Below are positions 25,833 to 33,931 of a stretch of DNA of 64,000 bases, piece by piece. The notes below the pieces were generated by a model, which worked only from the letters and a program-made list of their open reading frames with translations, was not told where the DNA came from and did not search any database. Made by a program: the position numbers and the translations under genes. The stretch spans positions 57,567 to 121,566 of the forward strand of contig DGNJ01000075.1 in the NCBI GenBank assembly GCA_002388905.1, written 5' to 3'. The stretch comes from Cellvibrionales bacterium UBA4495. GTDB lineage: Bacteria; Pseudomonadota; Gammaproteobacteria; Pseudomonadales; Porticoccaceae. Positions within the stretch are counted from its first letter, which is position 1. Each line of letters begins with the position of its first letter.

Positions 25833-27176
25833 ATGAACCAAGCCGCTGAACAATTTATTCTCGCCCGGGACCTGGACCGGCCCGAAAAACTGGAGGAGCC
25901 CCAGTTGCGCGGAGACAAAGTCACCGCCGATCGCTACGTTTCACGGGAGTATACCCGCGAGGAGTGGCGCAAAATGTGGATGCGCACCTGGAATATCGCG
26001 GGCATGGCCTATCATCTGGAGGAGCCCGGCGATTACATCACCACCGAACTGGCTCATGAATCCATTATCTGTGTCCGTCAGGACGACGGTTCGCTACGCG
26101 CTTTCTATAATTCGTGTCCCCACCGCGGAACCCGGATCACCAGCGCGGAAGAGGGTTTTGCGCCGAAATTTGTCTGCCCCTACCACGGCTGGGAGTTCAA
26201 TCACGCCGGTGAGACTGTTCACGTCCCCGACGAGGAGGATTATCCCCAGGGCAGCCCCTGCGGCCGGACCCGGATGAAGGAAGTGCGCTGCGACATTCTG
26301 TTTGGCCTGGTCTGGGTCAATATGAGTGATGAGGCGCCATCGCTGCGGGAATACCTGGGCGAAACGATTGTCAGGGAAATCGGGTCCTACGGTATGGACA
26401 AGATGGTACGGGTCCTGAACATGACTGCCGACAGTCCCTGCAACTGGAAGATCATTACGGATAATTTCAACGAAGCCTACCACGTCCAGACTCTCCACCC
26501 GGCCCTGATTCCCTACATCGAGACGGATTACAGAAAATGCCAGTTCGACATGATGCCGGGAGGACACAACCGGGGCTGGTTCCCCGCCCATTCCCCGTCG
26601 TCGCTCTTCGAGGGCGAGGAAGTCCACGAACCGCTTCCCTCCATCATGAAAGAATGGGGGCTGGACCCGGAAGAGTACAAAGGTGAGGAAGGCATCGCCA
26701 GAATTCGTGGCGATATACAGAAAGCCAAGCGGGAGAAGTGGCGTGAAAAGGGCTTCCAGCACTACGAGAATTACGCCGACTATCAGTTCACCGACTACAT
26801 CATTTACAACGTCTTTCCCAACTCGGTGATTACCGTCGGCCCGGACGGCGTCCAGCTTTTGCGGCCCCGTCCTCATCCTTCCGGGGATCCGGGGCGCTGC
26901 CTTTTCGATCACTGGTGGATGGTCCCCGAAATCGAAGGCCGGACCCACACACCGTCGCCCGCCGGTGGCCCCGACCTGCCGGTGGAAGATGCCGAACACG
27001 AAGTGATTATGTACGGCGAAAAAACCCTGGGCACCACGGCGGACGAAGATTTGAGCATCGGCAAACTGCAGCAGCAGGGTCTCGCCTCGGCGGGCTTCGA
27101 TGATTATTATCTGGCCAACCAGGAACGCCGGGTCCTGCGGTTTCACGAGGTGCTCAACGACTATATGTCGGGATGA
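25833..27176 (+). CDS. Rieske non-heme iron oxygenase, alpha subunit (1)
   Basis: 447-aa ring-hydroxylating or dealkylating oxygenase. The Rieske 2Fe-2S ligands are Cys95/His97 and Cys115/His118. The mononuclear iron site is NEAYHVQTLH, with His217 and His222; the bridging acid is Glu214 rather than the Asp of naphthalene dioxygenase. No beta subunit, ferredoxin or reductase gene adjoins it, so it is probably a homo-oligomeric alpha-only enzyme using shared electron donors. AGGGGG lies upstream of the ATG. A strong terminator follows, then a MaoC gene. By family, reactions could be hydroxylation, O- or N-dealkylation; the substrate is unknown. Confidence 0.93.
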   Translation: MNQAAEQFILARDLDRPEKLEEPQLRGDKVTADRYVSREYTREEWRKMWMRTWNIAGMAYHLEEPGDYITTELAHESIICVRQDDGSLRAFYNSCPHRGTRITSAEEGFAPKFVCPYHGWEFNHAGETVHVPDEEDYPQGSPCGRTRMKEVRCDILFGLVWVNMSDEAPSLREYLGETIVREIGSYGMDKMVRVLNMTADSPCNWKIITDNFNEAYHVQTLHPALIPYIETDYRKCQFDMMPGGHNRGWFPAHSPSSLFEGEEVHEPLPSIMKEWGLDPEEYKGEEGIARIRGDIQKAKREKWREKGFQHYENYADYQFTDYIIYNVFPNSVITVGPDGVQLLRPRPHPSGDPGRCLFDHWWMVPEIEGRTHTPSPAGGPDLPVEDAEHEVIMYGEKTLGTTADEDLSIGKLQQQGLASAGFDDYYLANQERRVLRFHEVLNDYMSG

Positions 27177-27198
27177 TCTGCCTGTGCTGAAAACCCGG

Positions 27199-27225
27199 AA
27201 GGGCGCTGTCGCAGCGCCCTTTTTT
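27199..27225 (+). terminator. Strong intrinsic terminator between oxygenase and MaoC gene
   Basis: AAGGGCGCTG / CAGCGCCCTT stem with a three-base loop and a T6 run. It ends 24 bases before the MaoC start, leaving no room for a separate promoter, so MaoC would depend on read-through. Confidence 0.85.
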
Positions 27226-27249
27226 ATGGAATCCTTTCAGGAGAGCTCA

Positions 27250-27717
27250 ATGGGGCTTTATTTCGAGGATTACCGGATTGGCGACCGGTACATTTCGCCC
27301 ACCCGTACCATCACCGAAACCGACGTGGTGAACTTTGCCGCCATGTCCGGTGATATGAATGAGCTCCATACCAGCGAAAGCTATGCCCGGGGAACGCCCT
27401 TCAAGGAACGGGTCGTCCATGGCCTGCTGGGATTGTCCATTTGCCACGGGCTGATGTTCAGGCTCGGCCTCATGGAAGGCACAGGGATCGCTTTTCTTGG
27501 TTTGGAAAACTGGCGTTTCGAGGCGCCGATCTTCATCGGGGATACGATCCACACGGAACTCGAGGTACTGGAGGCGACTCCCTCTACCGGCAAGAAAGAC
27601 CGGGGAAAAATCCGCTTTAAAGTGCGTCTGGTCAACACCGCCGGCGTCGTCACCCAGTCCGGCGTCAAGAAGATTCTGGTGAAGTCGAAAGCCGGCTGTC
27701 GTAACGACGATCCGTAA
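27250..27717 (+). CDS. MaoC-like hydratase/dehydratase
   Basis: 155-aa hot-dog-fold protein, probably an enoyl-CoA hydratase-type enzyme (hydration of an enoyl-CoA or dehydration of a hydroxyacyl-CoA). The catalytic pair is in MSGDMNELH (Asp35, His40), followed by VVHGLLG. The chosen ATG has AGGAG six bases upstream; a longer start at 27226 would fall in the terminator T-run. It is convergent with the SDR at 27766. It may process a CoA-linked side chain or ring-opened product in concert with the acyl-CoA enzymes at 32144 and 62438. Confidence 0.88.
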   Translation: MGLYFEDYRIGDRYISPTRTITETDVVNFAAMSGDMNELHTSESYARGTPFKERVVHGLLGLSICHGLMFRLGLMEGTGIAFLGLENWRFEAPIFIGDTIHTELEVLEATPSTGKKDRGKIRFKVRLVNTAGVVTQSGVKKILVKSKAGCRNDDP

Positions 27718-27765
27718 AGCATCCGCCGGGGCTGACGGTATCCGCCAGCCTCGCCGGGCCGCCCA

Positions 27766-28554
27766 TCAGTAGGCCTGTGATTGCCCGCCGTCGATGGGGA
27801 TGACCGTACCGTTGATGAACTCGGCCTCCTCGGACAGCAGGAATGCGACCAGGGCGGCCACTTCTTCGGGTCGGCCCATGCGCTTTTTAGGGTTGACGCT
27901 GACAAACTGCCGGCCGGCTTCCTCCCATCCCTCTTCGCCGGCCATCTGGATCAGGGAACCTTTGACCATGTTGGTCATGATCACGCCCGGGGCAATGGCA
28001 TTGATACTGACGCCATATTCACCGTATTCGATGGCGGCGTCCTTGGTCATGCCGGTCACGGCATGCTTGGTGGCGCCATAGGCTACCTGGTTTGGTACCG
28101 CGCGAATGCCACCTACCGAGGCCACGTTGACAATCGCTCCCGAGCCCTGTGCCTGCAAATGGGGAAGGGTATATTTCATGCCGTAAAAGACCCCTTTCAG
28201 GTTTATATCGACGACTTTGTCGAACACCTTGCTGTCGTAGTCGGCGACGGGTGCCTGTTTGCCCTCGATACCGGCATTGTTGTAGAGCCCGTCGATTTTG
28301 CCGAACTTGTCGATGGTCTCGGCCACATAGTTTCTGACCGCGGACTCATCCGCCACATCGGCACTGATCAGCAAAACGGGTGCTTCGGCTGTTTGTTCCT
28401 TCACCTTTTTTTCGGTATCGAGGAGGGATGTCATGTCCAGGTCAATGAGGGAAAGGCTCGCGCCCTCGGCTGCCAGGCGCAAGGCCACGGCCTCTCCGAG
28501 GCCGGATCCCGCGCCGGTGATCATGATGACTTTATCGGTAAATCGCTTGTCCAT
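27766..28554 (-). CDS. SDR-family oxidoreductase
   Basis: Classical SDR of 262 aa with TGAGSGLG (13-20), Asp38 (LIDLD, NAD preference), NNAG (92-95), Ser146 and Tyr159-x3-Lys163 (YGATK). It ends GTVIPIDGGQSQAY. The start ATG at 28554 is chosen over an upstream frame extending to 28599 because AGAGGA precedes it and the extension lacks SDR features. It is last in the long minus-strand series beginning at 35346, but has its own operator-like site at 28586, so it may also be transcribed alone. Confidence 0.9.
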   Translation of the reverse strand: MDKRFTDKVIMITGAGSGLGEAVALRLAAEGASLSLIDLDMTSLLDTEKKVKEQTAEAPVLLISADVADESAVRNYVAETIDKFGKIDGLYNNAGIEGKQAPVADYDSKVFDKVVDINLKGVFYGMKYTLPHLQAQGSGAIVNVASVGGIRAVPNQVAYGATKHAVTGMTKDAAIEYGEYGVSINAIAPGVIMTNMVKGSLIQMAGEEGWEEAGRQFVSVNPKKRMGRPEEVAALVAFLLSEEAEFINGTVIPIDGGQSQAY

Positions 28555-28585
28555 TGTCTCTGTCCTCTGCTGTGTTGATAAATCG

Positions 28586-28595
28586 AAACAGGTTT
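28586..28595. promoter_or_regulatory. Operator-like repeat AAAC-AG-GTTT
   Basis: Perfect 4+4 bp inverted repeat, preceded by AATCG and followed by GCA, 32 bp upstream of the SDR start at 28554. It matches the core of the recurring element. Confidence 0.4.
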
Positions 28596-28635
28596 GCACG
28601 CATGAGCATTTAGCTGCGACAGTAACCTTAAAGGC

Positions 28636-29340
28636 TCAGCGGACTCTGGTCTCGCTGGCGGCCCAGTTGGCACCCTTTTGGTAGAAGGGCCCCTCCAGCA
28701 TGGCTCGGACGTCATCGCCGACTCTATCCAGACCCGCCTGTTTTGCCCGTGTCACTGCCGGGCGTTCGCTCATGGACCAGAACCACCGGGCCACCCTGGG
28801 AAAATTTTCCAGGCGCTGGCCATGGAGAGGATGAAACCAGACCCATCCCCAGCAGGCCATGTCGGCAATGCTGTACTCCCCGGCAAACCAGTCCCGACCG
28901 GCCAGGTGCCGATCCATGACCTGATACAGTCGGGTGCACTCCTCGGTGTAGCGGTCGACGGCATAGTCGTTGCCCTCCGCGGCATAACGTCTGAAGTGAT
29001 GGGCCTGGCCTGCCATGGGGCCCAGTCCCCCCATTTGCCAGAACAGCCATTCCATGGCCGCTACACGGTCCGGCCCCGATTCAGGTAAAAACCGGCCGGT
29101 TTTTTCCGCCAGATACATGAGGATGGCGCCCGATTCAAAAACCGGCTGTCTGCCCCAGGGAGCATCGTTATCGACGATGGCCGGCACCTTGTTATTGGGG
29201 CTGATGGCCAGGAATTGCGGGTCGAATTGTTGATCCCGGGTAATGTCGACCGAAAGGAGGCGGTAGGGGAGATCGCACTCCTCGAGCATAATCGCCACCT
29301 TCCAGGTGTTGGGTGTGGGAAAGAAATAAAAATCGATCAT
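28636..29340 (-). CDS. Glutathione S-transferase family protein (Nu/YfcG-like)
   Basis: 234-aa GST with a thioredoxin-like N-terminal domain (FYFFPTPNTWKVAIMLEE), the substrate-side segment SPNNKVPAI with cis-Pro, and FESGAILMYLAEK, where Glu-Ser binds the glutathione gamma-glutamyl group. The C-terminal helical domain has AGEYSIADMACWGW. The layout matches the YfcG/Nu-class group, which often has disulfide-reductase or beta-ether-cleaving activity. Beta-etherases of lignin degradation belong to related GSTs, but I cannot place it there. Only seven bases separate it from the upstream GST-like gene, so they are co-transcribed. Confidence 0.87.
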   Translation of the reverse strand: MIDFYFFPTPNTWKVAIMLEECDLPYRLLSVDITRDQQFDPQFLAISPNNKVPAIVDNDAPWGRQPVFESGAILMYLAEKTGRFLPESGPDRVAAMEWLFWQMGGLGPMAGQAHHFRRYAAEGNDYAVDRYTEECTRLYQVMDRHLAGRDWFAGEYSIADMACWGWVWFHPLHGQRLENFPRVARWFWSMSERPAVTRAKQAGLDRVGDDVRAMLEGPFYQKGANWAASETRVR

Positions 29341-29347
29341 GACGTTC

Positions 29348-30130
29348 TCAGAAATCCAGGGGCAGTTTCAGGTGATTGCGATAGATAAAATCCCGGTGTT
29401 CGATCAGCGGTGCGGTGTCGATGCCGTCAACGGCGTCTCCCTGGTCGGCATAGAGATCGCGCAGCTCATCGGGCATGGGATTCAGGTCGTGGGGCAGAGG
29501 CTCCAGCATGGCCGAAAAAGTGGCCCAGTAGATATCGGCAGCGGTCAGGGAGTCCCCGACCAGATAGCAATGTTCCATCTGCCGCTGTGCTTCCAATCGG
29601 TCGTTGAGCATACGGAGTATGTCTCTCAGCCGCTGCGGGGCGCTCGCCAGGGTTTCCGGCCGGAAATCGTACTGGCGGGCAAGTTGGCGCTGGTCCGGCG
29701 GCAGCTCGCCGGGATTACGGCAGGCTTCCTCGCCCCAGAGGCGGGCGAAAATCATCAGGCGCCGACACCACCCGTAACCCCATTGGCCACAGATTTCATG
29801 GCTGATGCCGATGGCGAGAGCACGCAGATACGGGTCCGCCGGAAGTAACGGGGGGCCGTCACCGAGGCGTTGGGCCAGCATCAGGATATCGAGCCAACTG
29901 GTGCGGGGAGCTTCGTCTTCGTAAACGGCGACGGGGGCATTACGTACGCCGGTCCAGGCCACGAGATCCGAGTTGGCCTGGGCCGGGACCTGGGCCACCG
30001 GGATGAAGGGCACTCCCCTGACCTGGAACAGGCCTTTCGCCGCTTCGCCCCAGGGGCCGGGGACTCCGGCCGACAACACCAGGCGCAACCCTTTCATGTG
30101 TCTTGCTTCCGAAACTTCGTAGTAGTCCAT
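29348..30130 (-). CDS. Glutathione S-transferase-like protein, paralogue B
   Basis: 260-aa paralogue of the protein at 22522; the two share SAGVPGPWGEAAK, the cis-Pro segment RNAPVAVYEDEAP, WLDILMLAQRLG, LTAADIYWATFSAM and the ending HRDFIYRNHLKLPLDF. It is therefore likely the same fold and reaction type on a related substrate. GGAG lies ten bases before the ATG. It is co-transcribed with the true GST at 28636. A 129-bp gap separates it from the upstream TIM-barrel gene, which may hold an internal promoter. Subfamily function is unknown. Confidence 0.77.
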   Translation of the reverse strand: MDYYEVSEARHMKGLRLVLSAGVPGPWGEAAKGLFQVRGVPFIPVAQVPAQANSDLVAWTGVRNAPVAVYEDEAPRTSWLDILMLAQRLGDGPPLLPADPYLRALAIGISHEICGQWGYGWCRRLMIFARLWGEEACRNPGELPPDQRQLARQYDFRPETLASAPQRLRDILRMLNDRLEAQRQMEHCYLVGDSLTAADIYWATFSAMLEPLPHDLNPMPDELRDLYADQGDAVDGIDTAPLIEHRDFIYRNHLKLPLDF

Positions 30131-30259
30131 GGTCGGTCGTCTCCGGTTGAAATATTCCTTGCTGCCGATCCCCGTCAGGGGGTTCTCGGCTACCTGCTGG
30201 TTTGCGTCGGCAATCCATAGCGGTCCGGCCTGTCATTTTCTCCCGTTGGCTACGGTTCC

Positions 30260-31129
30260 CTATCTGCCCGATGGCACAGTATCGAAAAGTGCCGCTGCGG
30301 CATCATAGGATCGACGGGCGGCCTGCTCTGCAGGCAGGCTCCGGAATGTCGCCGACAGGATCTCCACCCCGTAGGCGCCCCGATAGCCGGTAGCGGCAAT
30401 AGCCTGGAGAAACGCGCCCAGGGGGAACTCACCCTCTCCCGGGACAAGGCGGTTTTCGATGGTATCCGTAAGATAGTCGGCCCGGGGCAGGAGCGTGCCG
30501 TCATTAAGCTCAACATGATTGATAAGGCCGTCGGGCAGGCTCGCGACAGCCTCCATGTTGATATTGCCGCGCACCATATGCCATATATCGAGAAGCAAAC
30601 CGCCGTTTTTCCGGCCCGCGCCCTCGACCACCGCCCGTCCGGTTTGCAGGTCGGCAAGGTTGGACGAGGGAAAAAGCTCAATGGTGACCGCGGTTCCCGC
30701 CCGGGCCGCCTGATCGCACAGGAAAGCGAACTCCTCGATGAGCGAGTCCATTGGCCAGGTCTTTCCGGTCAGGTCGCCGCCCACCTTGACCTGTCGTGCC
30801 CCGATGGCCTCCGCCGCCCGCAACAGTAACTGTCTGTCCCGGTCCGAGGCCCGGCGTCGCTTTCCGTCCACGAACCAGTCGAGGAGCACTTCGAGTTCGT
30901 TGTCTACCAGGCCGTGATCGTCGAGGATGGTATTGATTTGTGCGGCGCCCAGCGTATCGAGCAGATGGGCGATGTCCTGGCTGTTAAAGCCCAGTCCGGT
31001 GTAGCCGGCGCTGGCGGCGGCACGAGCCCGCTGCCCGAGGGCGATGGGGCTCACCGTACTGGCATCGAAGGGGCCGATGGCGCCGGCCAGGGTGAAATAG
31101 GTGCAGATAAGCGGCGGGAGGTTGGCCAT
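30260..31129 (-). CDS. TIM-barrel sugar-phosphate isomerase/epimerase-like protein
   Basis: 289-aa TIM barrel of the AP-endonuclease-2-like superfamily. Putative metal-site landmarks are VTIELFPSSN (Glu), LLLDIWHMVRGN (Asp, His) and NRLVPGEGEFPLGAF. It closely resembles the protein at 55669 (LLDIWHFSRGNPDM, RLPGKGEL) and more distantly that at 14826. It follows the quinone-oxidoreductase-like gene by 16 bp in the minus-strand cluster headed by Rieske oxygenase 2. Isomerisation of a hydroxy-keto intermediate is a reasonable but untested role. Confidence 0.83.
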   Translation of the reverse strand: MANLPPLICTYFTLAGAIGPFDASTVSPIALGQRARAAASAGYTGLGFNSQDIAHLLDTLGAAQINTILDDHGLVDNELEVLLDWFVDGKRRRASDRDRQLLLRAAEAIGARQVKVGGDLTGKTWPMDSLIEEFAFLCDQAARAGTAVTIELFPSSNLADLQTGRAVVEGAGRKNGGLLLDIWHMVRGNINMEAVASLPDGLINHVELNDGTLLPRADYLTDTIENRLVPGEGEFPLGAFLQAIAATGYRGAYGVEILSATFRSLPAEQAARRSYDAAAALFDTVPSGR

Positions 31130-31145
31130 GGGGTCCTTCTCCGGC

Positions 31146-32141
31146 TCAGTCGATCTTGACGACGATCTTGCCCTTGGCGCGCCTGGCTAAGAGTTCACCA
31201 ATCGCTTCGGGCGCTTTTTCGAGGGAATAGATACTGGACACATGGGGACGAATCTTGCCTTTGTCATACAGCCTGGCGAGCTCCTTCAGGCTCTGCCGGT
31301 ATTCGTCGGGAAAACGGTCCACCCAGGCCCCCCAGAACACGCCACGGATGTCGCAGGATTTGAGCAGGGTCAGGTTGAGGGGAATGGAGGGGATCCCCGC
31401 CGGGAAGCCGATTACCAGGTACCGGCCGCCCCAGTCGAGACAGCGGAGGGCGGGTTCGGCGTAGTCGCCGCCCACTGCGTCATAGACAAGGTCCACACTG
31501 CCGTCGGCGACGGCCTTTATCTCTCCCGACAGGTCTTTTTGGGCGGCTTTGTCGAGATTCCCCTTGGGGTAAACGAGACCCTTGTCGGCACCCTTGGCCA
31601 GGCAGAAGTCCACCTTGTCCCGGCTGGAGCAGGCGGCGATCACCCGGGCACCGGCGGCTTTGGCGAGTTCGAGAGCGGCAAGGCCGACACCGCCGGCGGC
31701 ACCAAGGATCAGGATTTTTTCGCCGGACTTGAGGGCGCCGCGCCATTTCAGGGCATAGTGGGAGGTGCCGTAGGTGAACAGAAAGGCCGCTGCTTCCTCG
31801 AAGGACATGGAAGCCGGCATAGGAGTGCAGCGATCCTCCGGGAGCACGACCTTCTCGGCCATCCCGCCCCAGCCGCAGAAACCGATAACGCGGTCGCCGG
31901 GGACGAAGCGGGTGACGCCGGCGCCCACGTCGATGACTTCGCCGGAAATTTCCCCACCGGGGGAAAAGGGCCGCTGAGGCTTGAACTGGTATTTGTCTTC
32001 GATAATCAGGGCGTCGGGATAATTAACGCCAACGGCCCTGACCCGGATGCCCACTTCACCGCTGGCGGGGCGCGGCTCCGGTAGTTCCTCCATGGTCAGG
32101 CTGTCCGGTCCGCCCGCTATTTTCGATAATACAGCCTTCAT
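31146..32141 (-). CDS. NADPH:quinone oxidoreductase-type MDR protein
   Basis: 331-aa medium-chain reductase of the zinc-free quinone-oxidoreductase/crotonyl-CoA-reductase-like group. Landmarks are VGVNYPDALI, PFSPGGEISGEV, GDRVIGFCGWGGMAE and the nucleotide-binding AAGGVG in ILGAAGGVGLAALELAK. No zinc ligands are seen. It lies two bases after the enoyl-CoA hydratase gene and 16 bases before the TIM-barrel gene, so tight co-expression is expected. Enone or enoyl reduction is likely. Confidence 0.89.
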   Translation of the reverse strand: MKAVLSKIAGGPDSLTMEELPEPRPASGEVGIRVRAVGVNYPDALIIEDKYQFKPQRPFSPGGEISGEVIDVGAGVTRFVPGDRVIGFCGWGGMAEKVVLPEDRCTPMPASMSFEEAAAFLFTYGTSHYALKWRGALKSGEKILILGAAGGVGLAALELAKAAGARVIAACSSRDKVDFCLAKGADKGLVYPKGNLDKAAQKDLSGEIKAVADGSVDLVYDAVGGDYAEPALRCLDWGGRYLVIGFPAGIPSIPLNLTLLKSCDIRGVFWGAWVDRFPDEYRQSLKELARLYDKGKIRPHVSSIYSLEKAPEAIGELLARRAKGKIVVKID

Positions 32142-32143
32142 GG

Positions 32144-32971
32144 CTATCCCTCCTTGCTGTTCCGTGTGTCGATGGCCGATGGGGGTGGGGTACGGATATC
32201 GATCCCGTTTTCGATCATTGTCCGCAGGCGGGTGCGAACTTCGTCGCTACCGAGGTGGCCGTTGACTTCCCGCTGTTCGAAGGTAAGAGCGGATTCGATA
32301 TCCAGGTCGCGAGCGTTCAGGGTAATACGCTTGGCCGCCGCCAGGGCGTTTCGGGAGAGGCAGGCAAGGCGGGCGGCCAAGCCCCGCGCCGCTGCCAGGG
32401 CATCCTCCTCGACGCGATTGACCAGGCCCAGTTGCTCGGCCCGGTCAGGGCAGACCGTCGTGGCGGTGGCGATCAGCTCCAGGGCTTTGGCCGGATTGAC
32501 GAGCCGGGCCAGGCGCACCGTTCCGCCGCCCCCGGGGAACATGCCAATATGCATTTCCGGCAGACCCAGGTCGTAATCGCCGGCGCTGGCAATGCGGATA
32601 TCGCAGGCCAGTGCCAGTTCGTAGCCCACTCCCATGCAGGTGCCGTTGATGGCGGCGATGACAACCTGGGGCAGGCTTTCCAGCTTGCGGGTGATGCGGT
32701 GGAAAACGGAATCCTGCCAGGTCGCGTCGGGCGGTGACGGGGCCTCGGCCAGGGCATCGGCTGAGGCCGCCAGCTCGTCCAGATCGAAATGGCGGATAAA
32801 GGTCGAGCCGGTGCCGGTGAGGATCAGGGTGTTGACGGTATCGTTCTGCGCAAGTGAATCGACCTGGTCTTCCAGTTCCTTTGCCATGGCGCCGGTAAAG
32901 AGACCCGAGGGGCTATTGGCGAAGGTAATGACCGCGGCGCGGCTGTCTTTGTCCAGTTCCAGGTCGATCAT
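32144..32971 (-). CDS. Enoyl-CoA hydratase/isomerase family protein
   Basis: 275-aa crotonase-fold enzyme. The oxyanion-hole segments are STFIRHFDLDEL (about 56-67) and NGTCMGVGYELALACDIRIA (109-128). Glu118 and Glu139 occupy the places of the two catalytic acids of rat mitochondrial hydratase (Glu144, Glu164), so true hydratase activity is possible. GMFPGGGGTVRL is typical of the family. The ATG at 32971 overlaps the stop of the VOC gene (ATGA), which decides the start. It probably hydrates a CoA-activated unsaturated intermediate. Confidence 0.9.
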   Translation of the reverse strand: MIDLELDKDSRAAVITFANSPSGLFTGAMAKELEDQVDSLAQNDTVNTLILTGTGSTFIRHFDLDELAASADALAEAPSPPDATWQDSVFHRITRKLESLPQVVIAAINGTCMGVGYELALACDIRIASAGDYDLGLPEMHIGMFPGGGGTVRLARLVNPAKALELIATATTVCPDRAEQLGLVNRVEEDALAAARGLAARLACLSRNALAAAKRITLNARDLDIESALTFEQREVNGHLGSDEVRTRLRTMIENGIDIRTPPPSAIDTRNSKEG

Positions 32972-33450
32972 GGCGTTCCGTTCAGGCTGCCGCCGGCCCA
33001 CCAGCTCTCCAGGGCCGGGCGCAGTTCGGTGGAAACCAGTTCCAGCAACAGGTGGCTGTGGGCGTGTTCCAGGTAGGCAAACAGGCCGTAGTTTTCGTCC
33101 GGGGAACCGCCGGCGGCGGCAACCTGCCAGCCCTGCCTGCGTAATTGACGGATTTCATGCGCCAGGTCGTCTACCCAGATGCCGGCATGGTGTGGCCCCG
33201 GCTCCCGGGGATAGGAATAAAAGCCGGTCTCTTTCGCCTCTATCAGTTCCAGCCGCTGGGGTCCTTGCCGGGAATAGCTGACAAGCAGGTCAATCGATTC
33301 CAGGCCCCGCTCGGGTGTCCACAGAGACAATCCGGAAAACCGGTGAGGTTGCGTCCATTGCAGGTCGAAGGCTTTTCCCAGTGTGGCCATGGCAGCCTCG
33401 AGATCCGCCACCACAACGCCGTTATGGAATAACTGCTGATAGGGGAGCAT
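32968..33450 (-). CDS. VOC-superfamily protein
   Basis: 160-aa glyoxalase-fold protein. Likely metal ligands are His in LFHNGVVV, His in GPHHAGIWV and Glu in LLLELV. YPREPGPHHAGIWVDDL resembles the methylmalonyl-CoA epimerase/glyoxalase_4 group. It overlaps the enoyl-CoA hydratase by four bases and is 19 bp after a second VOC gene. Epimerisation of a CoA or keto intermediate is possible; the substrate is unknown. Confidence 0.82.
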   Translation of the reverse strand: MLPYQQLFHNGVVVADLEAAMATLGKAFDLQWTQPHRFSGLSLWTPERGLESIDLLVSYSRQGPQRLELIEAKETGFYSYPREPGPHHAGIWVDDLAHEIRQLRRQGWQVAAAGGSPDENYGLFAYLEHAHSHLLLELVSTELRPALESWWAGGSLNGTP

Positions 33451-33469
33451 CAGGTCGCGACTTCCCGGC

Positions 33470-33931
33470 TCAGGAAAAAATCTGGATAGGGTCGTCTTTT
33501 TTCATCACTTCCTGGATTTCGAAGACGTTGCCGTCCGGGTCCCGGCCATAGGTGGCGCGAATGTCGCCGAAATCCTGGGGCGGGGCATGGAACCTGGTGC
33601 CGGCCGCCACCAGCTTGTCGTAAACGGCCTGGATGTCCACCACGTCCAGGCACAGGTGGGTGTGTCCGTGATTGCAGACCGGACGTTGCGGGTCCATGGG
33701 TTCCGGCGCGGGCGTCTCGAATTCGAACAATTCAATGCAGACGTTGGCCGCCTTGAGCATGGCCTGGCGGCCGGAACTGCCCCTGAGCCCGAGCACCCGG
33801 TCGATCTGTTCGGTGCCCTTGGGCCAGCCGGTATTCATGACCTGCTCAAAACCGAGCAGGTCACGATAAAATCCGAGGAGGCGGTCCAGATCCGGTGTCG
33901 AGATGGCCACATGGTGGATGCCGCGGATCAT
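33470..33931 (-). CDS. VOC-superfamily protein
   Basis: 153-aa single-module glyoxalase-fold protein. IHHVAISTPDLDRLLGFYRD is the standard first strand-helix. Metal ligands are likely His in the first strand, His in HTHLCLDV and Glu in NVFEIQEV. It overlaps Rieske oxygenase 2 by four bases (ATGA), so the two are translationally coupled. The dioxygenase-like DPDGNVFEI ending is common to lyases and dioxygenases; no specific role is assigned. Confidence 0.84.
   Translation of the reverse strand: MIRGIHHVAISTPDLDRLLGFYRDLLGFEQVMNTGWPKGTEQIDRVLGLRGSSGRQAMLKAANVCIELFEFETPAPEPMDPQRPVCNHGHTHLCLDVVDIQAVYDKLVAAGTRFHAPPQDFGDIRATYGRDPDGNVFEIQEVMKKDDPIQIFS

Noticed and set aside
32968-33931. VOC pair as extradiol dioxygenases
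   Set aside because: Both are single-module proteins of about 155 aa without the two-domain length or spacing of ring-cleavage dioxygenases. They are called only as VOC proteins.
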